Assembly (NCBI GenBank): GCA_036924285.1
Contig: JAYKYS010000001.1
Span: forward strand, 44,391,501 to 44,455,500
Length of the DNA stretch: 64,000 nt
Origin: Asterella californica
Lineage: Eukaryota > Streptophyta > Marchantiopsida > Marchantiales > Aytoniaceae
Direction: 5' to 3'
Position numbers and translations under genes: made by a program
Notes under the pieces: model-generated
The model's input: the letters and a program-made list of their open reading frames with translations, nothing else
Told to the model about the DNA's origin: nothing
The model's database searches: none
In this document: in pieces, positions 1 through 12,210 of the stretch
How the letters are laid out: every line of letters begins with the position of its first letter
How positions within the stretch are numbered: position 1 is the first letter of the stretch

Positions 1-17
1 TGGACCGGCTTATCGTC

Positions 18-1187
18 CTACTTCCCATCGTAACCAACCTCACCTTCAAGATCTTCTGCATAATCCTCATCCTCAAACTGAAACTCTGTCAAGATATCTG
101 CTAGATCGACCTCCTCATCTCTCTTTTTGAAAATCTTGACACGTTTACCTGCCACTGGTACCTTCAAGCTCGTTCCATCCAACTCTTGCAGAGCGTAAGT
201 TGCGTTGTCATGAATCTTCTTCACCACATACGGACCAAACCATCTTCTGGAAAACTTCCGGAGTGCACTATGCTGGTTGTCTAGGCTGTTGTCATAGACT
301 AACACCCAATCACCTTCCTTAATTTCCCTAGGTCTCAAACGATGTCGCTGATCAAATCTGACCTTGTTCTTCAACCGTGCTTCTCGCAGTCTATCCAAAG
401 CAGTTTGGATATCCTCTGGTCTTCTCTCTAACTGCCTAATTCGAATAGCAAGAAGCTCTTCTCTAGTCAAATTGTCCTCCCAAGGTAACACACTCCATGT
501 CAGAACATGTTCTTCAATCGGCATGATAGGCTTCTGACCTGTGATGAATTCCACCGGCATGTAACCTGTCACCGAGCTGTGCGTCGTTCTATCTGCTCAT
601 AATGCAAATGGTAAGAGTCGAGGCCACTCGCGCACCCTTCCATTGCAAGCTTTCACCAAAGCCTTCACAATGGGTGGATGACCACGTTCACTCTTGGCAT
701 TCCCTTCGGGGTTGTAAGCAGTTGTCAGTGACAACCTCACCCCACACCTTGCAAAGAATTCACGAGCCTCATGTGCATCTAGCTCTCCCCGATCTGCAGT
801 GATCTTTCCCACACATCCATACCGACAAACAACCTCTTCCAAGAGAAATCTACATACCCCTTCAGTTGTCTTCGTCCGAAGCGCCCTACCCTCGACTTGA
901 TTTGAAAGATCTTCTCTAGCAAGTACCAAGTATCTCATCTGCCACAACCCAACCGGCATAATCACCAAGTCTACCACCCACTTGAAGTGGATTGCCAACG
1001 GATAAGTCGGGTGTAATCCGTCACGATGTCGGATGTTCGAATACATCTGACATGTCAAACAAGACTCCACAAAAAATACGACATCCCTGTACATGTTTTT
1101 CCACCAATATCGCTCTTTCATCTTTGTAAAAGTGGCCCAAATCCCTCGATGTCCAGCCCAAAGACTCTCATGGAACGCCTTGAGCAA
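18..1187 (-). pseudogene. Element A integrase and C-terminal tail, broken
   Basis: Integrase remnant in two open pieces (1187-597 and 572-18). The first piece has the zinc-binding His-His-Cys-Cys layout (FHESLWAGHRG followed by SCLTCQ) and core acidic residues in VVDLV, TADRGELDA and KSERGH, matching the D-D-E plan. The second piece holds a GPYVV-type module (RRWFGPYVVKKIHDNATYAL) and an acidic end. The break between them is a TGA where the related element keeps a Trp codon in the frame PFALWADRTTHS, so a single TGG to TGA change explains it. The frame is open to the left end of this entry. No chromodomain is evident in the tail. Confidence 0.85.
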
Positions 1188-1199
1188 CTTCTGCTGATC

Positions 1200-2165
1200 T
1201 TACTTGTTGCAAATCACCCGTAGCGGTACCTCACCTTTCTGCTTCGGTCGCTTCCAAAGAAACCCATCCTGCAACATGAAGTTGTAGGCCTTCCTTCGAA
1301 CTCTCCGAAACCTCTCATCCGTCCAACCTGTCTGCTTAACCATCGTACTAAGGTACTTCCCGATATCAAGTAAATCACCATCATACAACCCTTCAACAAA
1401 CAACTCATCTTCTCTTCCTGTCTGTGCAATCGAATAGAACTCTATACCCACGTCGTCATTGTCTTCTACCATCTCATCCTCCCCATCATACCGAGCTCGA
1501 GATAACATATCCGCCATCGGATTATCTTTTCCTGCAATATGTCTAAACTCCGGGTTCAACGACTTGATATATGCGATCCATCGTAACATCGCAATATCAG
1601 GGGTTGAACAATTCATGATCATCCCTAACAACGGCAAGCAATCAGTTTCAACCACCACTACTGCTCCAATCAAATACTCTTTCTCAGCTTTCATAGCTGA
1701 AACAATACCCCACAGTTCTCTCTTCACTTGCGGGTAAGCACGTTGTCGAGGACTTAACACCTTCGCTCCGAACCTAACCGCAAACCTGTCTCCATCCTCA
1801 TCATCCTGTCCGACTGCCCATCCAATTGCAACTGGACTTGTATCCACTGTAAGAACCACCGGCCTAGCACCCTTGTAATCAATCCTTCCTAGAACTAGAG
1901 GAGATGATAGTAAGGACTTCAGCTTCCTTACTGCATCAGTATGCTCTTCCTCCCATCTGAACTTATGACCCTTACGTAACAATCCATACAACGGATCCGC
2001 CACATGCGCATAATGAGGAATCCAAATGTGGTAGAATACACAAGCACCCAAAAATCTTCTTACTTCTGTCAGCGAGTTGCAAACCTCCTTCATCCTTCCA
2101 ATCGCATCCACCTTGTTCGGATCTGGTTTCCGACCAAACGATCCACACAAATGACCAACGATCAA
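1200..2165 (-). pseudogene. Element A RT end and RNase H, broken
   Basis: An open stretch of about 320 residues covers the RT connection (RRFLGACVFYHIWIPHYAHV) and an RNase H domain with TVDTSPVAIGWAVGQ, KRELWGIV and VETDCLPLLGM, ending near the linker to integrase. The text DKPMAD/ADMLSRARY-like motif (GKDNPMADMLSRARY) is the usual end of a Ty3 RNase H. It continues the RT piece upstream across a stop at about 2166-2270. The intact counterpart in the element at 56807-59611 reads straight through this position. Confidence 0.85.
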
Positions 2166-2270
2166 AACCTCTCTAACCCTAAATGTAGACTTCGCACCTG
2201 ACAGCGTAAGATGAACTTCCTCAAGTCGAGATAAGATCTTCTCACAGTCTGCGATGTGATCAGTGACGTA

Positions 2271-3542
2271 TCACCGACACCCCCTCTGATCTAATGCTTC
2301 ATCCTTCTCATCTTCCACACATCCTTTGATGGGGATGTCATCCAAGAACGTCATCGTCTTTTCGGGGATGAAGTCCCTTAGAACTCGATTCATCCCGTTC
2401 ATCATGTGTGCTACCGAGTTGGTAGCTCCCTGTGGTAAGGTACACATCCTAACCAACCCCAAAGGTGTCCTCATTGTCGTGAAGCTTCTGCTCTCCTCCG
2501 CTAGTTGAAACTGATCATACCCCGAATAAAGATCTCCCATTGAGTAAATCGCTCTTCCTGCAAACGCTTCTGCAAACTCATCCACAATCGGTCCCACCCC
2601 AGCATTTCTGATTGTTACTGCGTTCACCGGCTGCATGTCTTGGATGAACCGCAGCGACCCATTCTTCTTTGGTACTGTAAACCATCTGCTTGAATATGGT
2701 GCAAACGACGGCTCCAAGATCTTCATCCGCATCTTCTCCTTCAGCAACTCCACTAGTTTGGGCAAGTGAGCCCGCGGTACTGGAATTGGTCTCAGGTTCC
2801 ATGGCACATGCGGTACCGTGAAGATAACCATCGGGGTAACAACGTACGGATCTACACATCCAATCTCAAGTGGCTCAAAAGCAAATGCTTTCCCATGTCT
2901 TGAAAGCATCTCCTTGAAGCACATCCTCTCTTCTGGTAGAAGAGACCCATCAGATCCAATCTTCAGCTCTTCAAGGGTCTTCTCCGTGAACTTGTGTCAT
3001 ATCATTGCAAGATCTCTCAAATTCTTCTCCTTTGAAGCTCGATCCATCTGTTGGTTGGTGTCTTCCGGCAAAGGACCAGCAACTGGCTTTACTTTCCTAT
3101 CCACTGTCTTGTACCTTGTCTCAACTTGAACTTCCGGTGCACGGAATGATTCGATCACCGAATAGACCTCCCTTGAATGAATCTGCACGACCTTATCCAT
3201 ATCCTCCCATCCAATAGACATGATCTCTCGCAAGGGATCTTCCAACCCATCCTCTTCATAAACACCAGAAATTCATTCATCCCCTTCTAGCTCACCCAAC
3301 TCTTTCAACATCAACTCAACACCACGCAAATGTTTTTGTTCTTTTCTTCTCAGCTCTTCTATCTTCTTGTAGACAGCAATCCCACACTCTGAAAATCCAA
3401 TAAACCCTGTACAAAAGGCACTATCTCCATCAAGCAAAAGTACCTTCTCTTGCGCACCACCACAATCCCGCTCTATAGTGGTACTCAACGAAAATCCTTG
3501 AACTCTTCACTCACCCTTGGAAGCGGCTTCTCCCTCAAACGA
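2271..3542 (-). pseudogene. Element A reverse transcriptase, broken
   Basis: Reverse transcriptase remnant in three open pieces (3488-3273, 3245-2997, 2924-2271). Visible RT motifs are RWFTVPKKNGSLRFIQDMQP, AIYSMGDLYSGYDQFQL, GLVRMCTLPQGATNSV and the catalytic box TFLDDIPIKG, where F-L-D-D replaces the more common YIDD. The stop just upstream of HKFTEKTLEEL sits where the related element has a different residue, and is consistent with a CGA to TGA change. The piece starting near 3488 lies in the -1 frame relative to the protease frame, as in the related element. Confidence 0.85.
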
Positions 3543-3544
3543 TC

Positions 3545-5902
3545 TCAGTTGCGCTCGTGGTTGGACGGTACAGTCAGGAACTGTACCGCTCTCTTCCCAT
3601 CTTGACTTCGGATCCTAGCATACGCAGATCCGTCGTCCAGTACCTTTGTCTCCATCCGGGTTGCTATGATGAAAGGTTGGTCCAGAATGAGTGGGTATGA
3701 TGTTGCTTCCTGAACAAAGAAGTTTTGGTCGATAGCAACATCACCTACGCGCACTCTGATGTCTGGACAAGCTCCATACAAGTCTCCTCTCGTGTTGTTG
3801 GCTGCTCTTATGACCCATCCATGCTCTGTGTCGATCGGCCACTTCTTCCTCTTGTACAGCTCCTTCGACATGATGTTGATTTCTGAACCATGATCGATCA
3901 GAGCAACCACCGGCTCATCCAAGTCTTCGATCCTCACCAACGTCTCCGTCGTAGCTCGAGCCCAGTGACTGTGGCTGTAATGACTTGAGCTCCGCTTCCC
4001 ATTCTCCTCTTCATCCTCGAAATGCCCCCTGTGCCTTCGATCTCTTTCTTCCTCTGGAGAATAGACACTGCACCTTGCAAGCTCTCTCTCCTCATCCACT
4101 GACATCCTAGTATCCAAAGCATGTGATAAACCAGTCTCACCCGTAATCTGTCGTTTCCGTTTGATGACATCGATGATGACATCATGAAACTCACGCTTGG
4201 CGATGCCTAACACTTCTCTCAAAGTAAACTCCACCTTCGCATTCAGAATGCGATCTTCCAAGACTCCCTTCAAGTCTGTTGACGCCTCGATATCCGACTG
4301 TAGCTTGTACGCAGCCGGCTTACCCTTCTCCTTCTGAGATTTCTCCTTCGATGGAGAAGGAGCATCGTCCATCGGTAGGTCTTGAGCTCCTGCATCTCGA
4401 AGCTCTTGGCGAACCTTCTCCCCTCGAGTTTGTCTCTTTGAAGAAGTCCCTTCTCCTGAATCCTCTGAATCTCGCCTTCTCTTCTCTTCCAACAACGCTT
4501 CGTGTTGGTTCTTGGCGATGTAAGCATGTACCGATAGAGCTTCTATCGGATCCTCCCATCCAGTATCCCTTCTGATCGTGGCAGCTGTCCTCTGCAACGT
4601 CTCACGTGCCATCTTCCCTTTCTGTTTCATGGAGATGGCAGATGACCACAACTCACTTGGCTCAACTTGCTTGTTGAAACTCCTCTCAGCTTGATCCTCA
4701 ACCCTTGTGCCATAAGTTCCAGCTTCCACGATTGCGACTGCTTGCGTTGATAGGTGGTCCTCAACCAACTTCTTCATCCCTCCTCTACCAAAGTTGGTCT
4801 GAAGAAGTGCACCAATATCCCTCAACGCTACCTTCCCATCCTTCCAGAAGATCACTCCTTGCTGCAGAATATCTGTGAACTCCTTGCAATCTCTGCGTGG
4901 ATGATCAGTACCATCGCACCAGATACACCGTTGGATCCAGCCTTGCTTCTCAACCGGTCTTACTCCGTTTGTAGATCCCTTCTCTTCCAATTTGGTGAGC
5001 TTGATCTGCAGATCTCGCATTCCACGCAATATCTCCTCAAGGTTTGAGTCATCCTTCTTCGGAGATACCATGGGTGCCTGAACAACTAGAACAACAGGAA
5101 CAGCTGGAGCAACTGGTACTACTTGTCTAGCAACAGGAACTGGTCGGACTACAGGAACAGGTGTTACAGTTGTAGGTGTTGACGCCAGTCTCCTAACATG
5201 AACTTTCTCTCGTCTCCGCTCCCTCTTGGTAAGCAGACCAACAGCTTCTTCAACCTTCTTCCAGCTGCTGGTCAATCCATCGTCCTCCTCCCGGTCTTCC
5301 AGAAGTACCTCTAGCTTCTCCTGCAACTTCTCATCTGCAGCCCGAAGAAATAGCTCTGTCTTGATGGACTGCAACGTCAACTTCTCCATCCTGGTCAGCC
5401 GTGAAAACTGCTTCTCAAACTCTCTGAGCAACTCAGTAGCTTGTAAACCCTTCCTTGGTTGCTCAACCCACTCCAAGAATGACTTCTTGGTGACTCGATC
5501 AGAGTCCTCCAAGAAGTACTCATCCATCAAGACACGAGCAAAAGTCTCCCAATCCTTGTTAAAATGCTTTGTTAGCATTTTAACATGATCCCTAATCTCT
5601 GGAGCTGCTGCCAACTCAAACGTCTCAATCATCTCATCTTCTGAGACCCGGTTCAGCTCCATCTCCTTCACATAATGTCTCAGATACCTTGAGACATCTC
5701 TTCCATCAAACTGGTCAATCCTGCTGACCACCGCTTGTAGCGCCTTCGTTGCCAAAGCTTCCTTCCGCTCATCAGACTGTTGCTGCCGTAAGAACATAGT
5801 GAAAGCTTGGAACATCGATGCAGTCGTCGGATCCAACTGCAGCTTCGGTAACCCACTTGAACCACTAGCTCCATCTCCATCACCTTTCCCATCCCCACTC
5901 AT
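3545..5902 (-). CDS. Element A Gag-protease polyprotein
   Basis: A 785-codon ORF from the ATG at 5902; the frame is open a few codons further upstream but without an ATG. The N-terminal half is a retrotransposon Gag (motif ...EWVEQPRKGLQATELLREFEKQ... type helix-rich core). Then comes a CCHC knuckle, CIWCDGTDHPRRDC, with C-x2-C-x4-H-x4-C spacing. The C-terminal part is an aspartic protease with VALIDHGSEINIM, where the usual D-S/T-G triad reads D-H-G. The ORF ends at a TGA after HERN, where the related element carries Arg, so the present end probably arose by CGA to TGA. The product would assemble virus-like particles and process the polyprotein. Confidence 0.85.
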   Translation of the reverse strand: MSGDGKGDGDGASGSSGLPKLQLDPTTASMFQAFTMFLRQQQSDERKEALATKALQAVVSRIDQFDGRDVSRYLRHYVKEMELNRVSEDEMIETFELAAAPEIRDHVKMLTKHFNKDWETFARVLMDEYFLEDSDRVTKKSFLEWVEQPRKGLQATELLREFEKQFSRLTRMEKLTLQSIKTELFLRAADEKLQEKLEVLLEDREEDDGLTSSWKKVEEAVGLLTKRERRREKVHVRRLASTPTTVTPVPVVRPVPVARQVVPVAPAVPVVLVVQAPMVSPKKDDSNLEEILRGMRDLQIKLTKLEEKGSTNGVRPVEKQGWIQRCIWCDGTDHPRRDCKEFTDILQQGVIFWKDGKVALRDIGALLQTNFGRGGMKKLVEDHLSTQAVAIVEAGTYGTRVEDQAERSFNKQVEPSELWSSAISMKQKGKMARETLQRTAATIRRDTGWEDPIEALSVHAYIAKNQHEALLEEKRRRDSEDSGEGTSSKRQTRGEKVRQELRDAGAQDLPMDDAPSPSKEKSQKEKGKPAAYKLQSDIEASTDLKGVLEDRILNAKVEFTLREVLGIAKREFHDVIIDVIKRKRQITGETGLSHALDTRMSVDEERELARCSVYSPEEERDRRHRGHFEDEEENGKRSSSHYSHSHWARATTETLVRIEDLDEPVVALIDHGSEINIMSKELYKRKKWPIDTEHGWVIRAANNTRGDLYGACPDIRVRVGDVAIDQNFFVQEATSYPLILDQPFIIATRMETKVLDDGSAYARIRSQDGKRAVQFLTVPSNHERN

Positions 5903-5960
5903 GACTGCCAATCTCTTCTTCAAAGTTCACACACAGAAGAAATCTCCACCCCAGACCTTC

Positions 5961-5975
5961 ACGTCGAGTTCACCA
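5961..5975 (-). other. Putative primer-binding site, element A
   Basis: On the minus strand this reads TGGTGAACTCGACGT, 8 nt inside the 5' LTR end. The TGG start fits pairing with a tRNA CCA end. The same 15-mer occurs at 62089-62103 next to the LTR of element B and at 8000-8014. I could not assign the tRNA. Confidence 0.65.
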
Positions 5976-6419
5976 CCGTATCGTGTCGGATATTTTGTGC
6001 GTGAAGGATGTCCAGGAAAACGCGAGGTTCCTGGCTGTGGAGATGCTGTGTGCCAAACAGAGACAAGACAGAGAAGAACAACCACAAAAAGGAATGCTGC
6101 GATATATACCACTCTGAAAGTATGTACACTGCCGATTCTTTCTCCTAACAGCACAAAACTGAGGAACAGACCAGAGCGGTCTGTAACCTACTTCAGAAGC
6201 CCTAAAACAAACCTCTGAATCGCAACCCTAGCCTGAAATCGCCAAAACGTAGCTCAAAGCAAGAGAAACTTCTCTTTGCTAACAACCAGAGCCACAACAG
6301 TATCACGCGATCCAAACCCAAGTCCAAACCACATCCACACACTAGCTCTTGGCTAAAGCTAGCTACCACAAGCCATACACAACCAACTAAGTTCTTAACG
6401 AACTCAAAAGGACGAAACC

Positions 6420-7340
6420 TGTAGCGAAGGAACCGAAAAAGACCTATCTGGGAACTTTCTCCTTTCGCCAAACGATCTTCAAATGTTGATAGGGTCTCCT
6501 TCCCTGACTCCGTTGGCCCAAGAAACCTTCAGATCCGACTCCCAATAGTCGAGATATCGCCAATTTTCGGTCGCAGGTGACAGAATCTTCTAAAACTCCT
6601 CCTTGCGGCTTAAAACCGCTCACACCGCACAAACGGATCGTCTAAACTGATATCCGTCTTCGCTAGTAGGTAGATCTGGCTACCCTGAACCCAACAAGAC
6701 TCCAAACAAGCCGTATGGAGTTCCCCTTGCAAAACTACTCGAGAAATTTGATCGCAGGCTACAAAAAACTGACGTAAATCGGTTCCCTGCGGCTCAAATT
6801 CGCTCACCACACCCAAACCAACAATCCAATTCACTTACAGTCTTCTCCTATGCGTACATGAGGACTCCCTGATCGTGTAGGCACCAAGAACGAAGAACTT
6901 GGCTCACCGATCGCGAAGAACAATCCAATCTCAGGTCGCAGGCGATGAAAACCTGACGCAAGCGCTTCCCTGCGAGTCAATTTCTCTCACAACTCCCAAA
7001 CCGCCCGATGAAACTTTGTATCGTCTTCAATTTCCTGAAGAACTCGTTGTTCTGATCCCGATGGATCCAAGGACAGCAAGTTTGGACTCCGGAACGGCCC
7101 GAACGGTCCAACTCTCCTTCACAGGTAACTAAAAACTCCAAATCTTCTTCCTGCGTCTCAATTTCCCTCAGAACACAACCCCCGATCCGTCTCTTCAAGA
7201 ACCGTCTTAACCTGTGCGTAGCCTGCACAGATCTGAACCCGATGACACCTTGCGCGCATGTATTGGACTTCCCAATTCTCCAAAACATCCACCGACAGGT
7301 CGCAGGAACAAGCAAGCCCCTTAAGCAGCTCCCTTGCAAC
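6420..7340. repeat. Diverged ~182-bp tandem array, about 5 copies
   Basis: A block containing 'ggtcgcagg...' followed about 35 nt later by 'ttccctgcgg/agtctc' recurs near 6569, 6751, 6935, 7121 and 7299. The spacing is about 178-186 bp. Copies are clearly diverged from one another. The array lies inside the LTR of element A. Confidence 0.7.
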
Positions 7341-7446
7341 AGTCTGTACGTACGAAGTTCAACCCTCAATAATAAGAAGCAGGCCCCTTGCGTCTTTGAT
7401 ATAACGCCTGAAGCCCTAAATACCCAGTCAGCAAGTAACTAGGGGC

Positions 7447-7932
7447 CTAACTTGATTTTACCTTTTTTCGAATCGCATAACTTCTTCTCTGGATGTCCAA
7501 ACGAAATAAACAAGATGCCCATGGAAAGCTGACAACGAGCTCTATCCATCTATCCGATAAAAGTAAAGATCCAAAGTTGCGCCAAAAGCTCGTAAGCTGA
7601 GGCCTAGCTTGTTTTCTCCATTTTTCGAGTCCTGTAACTTCTTCACTATGCGTCCAAAGGAAGTAGACAAAGTGCCTATGAAATGCTGACAAGGAGCTCT
7701 ATCCACTGGTGCGATAAAAACGAAGATCCGAAGTGGTGCCAAAAACCCGTAAGCTGGGGCCTAGCTTATTTTCTCCATCTTTCGAGTCTTGTAACTTCTC
7801 TACTAGGTGCCCAAATGAAGTTGACAAGATGCCTATGGAAAGCTGACAAGGAGCTCTACCCATCTATGCGATGAAAATGGAGATCTGAGATTGTGTCAAA
7901 ATCCGTAAGCTGGAACCTAGCTTGTCTTCTCA
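7447..7932. repeat. ~157-bp tandem array, about 3 copies
   Basis: The anchor 'cctagcttgttttctcc' or a close variant recurs at about 7447, 7601, 7760 and 7915. Between anchors each unit has a 'gtaacttct...' segment and 'tggaaagctgacaaggagctct'. One copy of a similar segment ('gcataactccttg ... gacgagctct') is present in the LTR of element B, so a single LTR module was expanded here. Confidence 0.75.
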
Positions 7933-7999
7933 TGAGTGTCTTTGGAGCGACAAGCATCGAAGTTTGAATTTCAGGTAGGAGCCGGTCCACGACACGACA

Positions 8000-9720
8000 A
8001 CGTCGAGTTCACCAACTATCGTAAGACGTGAACTATGATCTCGGAATACAAGAGGTATCTATCTGTGAAGAGATACAACAAGACCGTGGTCCTACTCGAT
8101 AAATGTATAGTGTACTCATTACCCAATCTATCAGATTTTGTCTCGGATTCTACTGATCTAACCTTATCTTAAGTTGTAACGCATGTGCATCGATAACACG
8201 ACTTGGAGTTCAGTCTTATATTTAGTACAAGAAGGATTCATACACGATAAATGTATGCTTTAGATCACAAAGGGGTTTCAAACAATCTTTTGACAATACT
8301 CTCTTCACTATTTTTCCTCAACAAAACGACCTAAATGATCTTCTATTGTTCACTGATACGAGCTTCATTCAGGAAGAACCTCACCGCAAGGATAGTCTAC
8401 AATACAAGCTTTGACATGGTGTAATGTCTTCATTGATCACGATCCTCGCACCAAATTCAGAATATAGCTTCCTTGTCTCCCTTGCAACACCTCCAAGATG
8501 ATTTGCCTCCAAACCCCAAGTCGTTTGGTCGAAGCCAACCAAGTAGGAGAAGTCAACCTTCTCCTTCGAAACACGTCACGTTGTAAACTGAACTTCAACG
8601 ACCTCTTGCTCCCAACTTGAACTTCCAAATGAGTCCAAACTTCACAAGAAATTCTCTTTGACCCCTGACTACTACCCTCTGAAATTATAACTTCAGATCT
8701 CAAACCAATTGTCCGAAATGGACCAAGTCTTTCGTCTGTGCTAACTTATGAGCTTTACAGATCTCTATGACTAAAATCCACGACCCCAACACTTTCTCTC
8801 AACCAAACAAGCTGAAATTTCACATGCAGTAGGCTGATAGGGCACACCTCAATCCTTGAAATTTTCACTCAGAGATACGACTCCAAGCTCAAGAAACAAC
8901 TCGATCCTTAGATTCAAGCAAAACGGTTTTATTTTTATCTTACCACTGTTACAGCTAACTTCCATCAACCATTTCGAGGTCAAAACCAACCCAAACATAA
9001 GATTTTACATCAGTGCAACCACAGCGTCAGCTATCCAATCCCCTTGACAAAATAAAAAGATCATCTCTCGAGCCACTCAGAAACGTGACTCGATTCGATC
9101 CCCTGACTTTGAAGGATCATAACTCTCCACTCAGCGCTCTAAATCGATCGATCGATCCCTCCATATTGTAGTCCCGCTCAAGAGCTTTCCAACGAAACCT
9201 CACAATCTGTCAATGATCTTCGAGAAGACCTCCGAAATCTCAAAACCGTCCTCAGAACTTGAATGAACTTGATTGGCCGTAAAATAGATCAGTGAGAAAG
9301 AAGACTGGAGATCCCCTTATCTCCTTGGCACAAAAGATCGACTTGGAACTCTTAAAACTCTCCACACCTTCAAGCTTGAGCTGAAATACTTTGGATCCCA
9401 ACCTTAACATAGGATCACCACTCTCGTCAAATGATACAGATAACGAAATACACGAAGTTCAATACAAAGTGAAGATAATAACCTTGGATATCCATGATGA
9501 AAGATACCACGAAGAGAAATGAAAGAAGCCATCACTTGATTATAGTAATAAAGGTCTACTAGTGAGCAGACACCTGTAGTACCAAACCTCTTTGACAAGC
9601 TCACTAAGCTCATAATGAGAAAAGACCTTAAGTGTAGATGAGGTGAGATATAAATATCCTCTCTATAAGGATACAATAGATTATGAAGATTGTAATTCAA
9701 ACGTCAAGTAAGTATGATTG
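8000..9720 (-). repeat. Old LTR-like copy with PBS 15-mer at its edge
   Basis: Begins with the 15-mer shared with the PBS of elements A and B (8000-8014). Bases 8040-8350 and 9300-9700 resemble 18880-19240 and 19260-19480 in the same order and orientation (for example 'acaatactctcttcactatttttc' and 'gaagccatcacttgatta'). Bases 8400-9300 have no counterpart there and carry further 'cataactct ... gagctttcc' LTR-type sequence. No coding capacity is seen. Confidence 0.5.
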
Positions 9721-12210
9721 CATTTACTTTTCTTTCATGATTTGGAGTGTTTCTATAGATTCGAAAATGAGAAACATAATACAAAGTGTAGAAAAGATAT
9801 GTGAATTGAAATCAGGGTTAGTGCGATCATTTATCAATTTTTCTCGACTCCTTATCTATACACATATAGCGTGGAGTTTAGTTTATACTTTGATTCAAAA
9901 TAATCTTGGAAACTGGTGTTGATACCTTCCATAGAAATTCTTCGTTCTCAAGAAAAGAGAGAACTGTTTTCGTGCATACTTATAAAAGCAAAAAATAAAT
10001 ATCATATTCTGTATATTTATATTGTATTCTAAGGGATGGACCACACCACCGTTATGAAGGAAGTCTTTTCGGGGTTTTTTAGCGTGTGTGTCTGATTTCC
10101 GGGGCAAGTTTAGTGGGTGCCATTTTCAGAAATATTTACATATGCAAAAACGTAACAATGCAGTACAAGGTAATGCACTACAAGGTTTACTTGTGATAGT
10201 CGAAACCTCAATGTAATGAAGAAGTGAGAACTTATGTTCACGCGAACTAGTTCATGTTCGTTCTCGAGAATTCTTTTCGTGAGCAAGTACAAAGCATTTT
10301 TTTTCCATTCTCCAGTGCACTTCCAGCCACATATCAATTATGCATGTTGGATGAACTCTGGGAAATTTTGATCGTTTAATGTTATTGAGAATATATATAT
10401 ATATATATTAAATAGAAAATATATATTAAATAAGTATAAATAATTAAACTATTCTATAAAAATTATCAGTTAGCCTATGCCTGGAAACACGGAGAGAGCA
10501 AGAGATGAACCATAAGTCTTGGCTCGTCTGTCGCGCTTCAGAAGGTACAGTGCGGTCAGCTATACTCATGAATATAATTAACTTAATACTTAATTTAATA
10601 TTTAATTCTTCTTGCCAAAAAGGTTAGATACTAAATTAAATTTTTGTATATTTACCTCCTCCATCTTTCATATGCAGGTGCTCTGCTTTATTAATAACAG
10701 TCTCACAAGAGAACTCTAAGATATACTAAACTACATTGTATTTGAAAGTTGACCACAGGGTTTAAATTTAAATCTTCAACAGGGTGACTCGAAACCGCAA
10801 ACGTTTGTGCTGTGATTGTGCTTGAACTGGCCTTTGCAGAACCTACGTGGCCCGCGTTTCACTAACAATATGGAAGTGCGAACACGGTGGTGCGGTCCAC
10901 GCCTTAGACTACCGTATAGTATTTGTATGTTTGTCGCCTGGAGCCATTATCTCCTTTCCTTTTGTCCCCACTGAGACAATGTGACGAGATGATGATGGAT
11001 CTTAGTAGTTTAGGGTTAGGGTTTCACTGCAGCTGGCTGCTCGGTATCAGTGTAACTCCTATAACTAGCATGCTAGTTGGGGTTTAGATGTCTTTACTCT
11101 TTCCTCTACGATAGATCGGTACTGTTCTTTGCATTGATGCAATTTTCGCAGCAGAGCTTTAGTGTTTCTCCTTGGGGCGGAATCCTACGAGAGCTCCGCC
11201 CAGCCTTGAGAGAGAGATCGAGCGGGTGTGCAAATGAGGTTATGCCTCGGATCGTGCCCTTTCGTGCTTGACGATCAGTTTAGGCGAAATTTCCGTCTGG
11301 CAGTCACCACTTCTTCACTTTTTGCATACACGGAGTCTCGGAGTTGTTACTTGTAGAGTAAGAGCTTTTGGTGTTCACTGCGGGAGATAGGTCGTTATCC
11401 GCAGAGCCTGTAATCGAATGAATATGAAGGGGCTTCGTGTTTGCGTTAGGCGATAGGAATGGTTTGATTGCGGACAATGCGAATCCAGGGACACAAATTC
11501 GCTCTAAACTCATGAGGGGAAGTTTCGGCCAAATTATCGGGAGAAGTGTAGGCTTTGCACAAAGGGTTTAGTCGCAGCACATGTGACTGTCTTACACTGC
11601 CGAGTGACCAATGTCGTTGGATACCTATCCGTTAGTCAGGTGTGACTCAAACTACAATGTTTGATGACTATAGCAATTGTAGTCTCCTTATCTTGACGCC
11701 ATGATGATCATACAGTACCATCAAAGTCCGAGTTGCATTGCTAATGTGCGGACGTAACTGTTGAAACTGAGCTACGTCAATGTGCAGCCTTATCTTCGTA
11801 CTAGATTCGCAAAACGCCCACTCATGCTGCTTGGATTGGTCCTCCGAGTAAAAATTTCTCATTAGCAGACACCTATTAATAAAAATTCACTCTGTGATAA
11901 CTTGATTTGTAAACGCAAAGAACGACCCAAACTACATTTACGATACTGAGACATAGGGCGAACTTCGCGACAGAAGGATAATTCGCATTCCCGAATTGGA
12001 GCGAGTGTAGTCGGGCCTGCGCGTGGATTTCCCGAAACGATACTGCGTAGGACGAGACCCAAGCGCAGTATCGCCATTGCGTCACCTGTTCCCGCATTGC
12101 TGGATGGTTGGTTGGTAGCAGACCTGATCCGAAGCAGCACGATGTGTTTTACACACCACAACTGAGTCATACCCCGAGTTATTTTTTAGGCCTCCTCTGT
12201 ACAAGCACTT
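9721..12210. other. Non-coding stretch, no gene recognised
   Basis: AT-rich in 9721-10680, with an (AT)n run near 10390-10410. ORFs here and at 11077-11271 and 11862-12170 are short, lack ATG-supported homology and look random. I see no gene. Confidence 0.5.

Larger units (their letters stand above)
1..7999 (-). mobile_element. Ty3-type LTR retrotransposon A (partial)
   Basis: The minus strand reads, in order, 5' LTR (7999 to 5984), a putative primer-binding site (5975-5961), gag-protease, reverse transcriptase, RNase H, integrase and an integrase tail, and then leaves the window at base 1. The 3' LTR is therefore not visible. Domain order RT-RNaseH-IN is that of Ty3/gypsy elements. Many in-frame stops break the pol part, so this copy looks inactive. 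Its proteins align by eye with those of the element at 54786-63487 over their whole length, which marks both as one broad family. Confidence 0.9.
5984..7999 (-). repeat. 5' LTR of element A, ~2 kb
   Basis: Starts (on +) with TGTCGGAT, matching the start TGTCGGAG of the element B LTR, and shares a nearby segment reading CTGGCTGTGG. The far end is placed at a CGACA at about 7994 or 7999 because element B's LTR ends in CGACA; this end is uncertain by several bases. It is longer than the 1373-bp LTR of B because it carries two tandem arrays. Confidence 0.6.

Noticed and set aside
602..1223. Plus-strand ORFs opposite the element A integrase
   Set aside because: They are antisense to clear integrase motifs and have no recognisable content.
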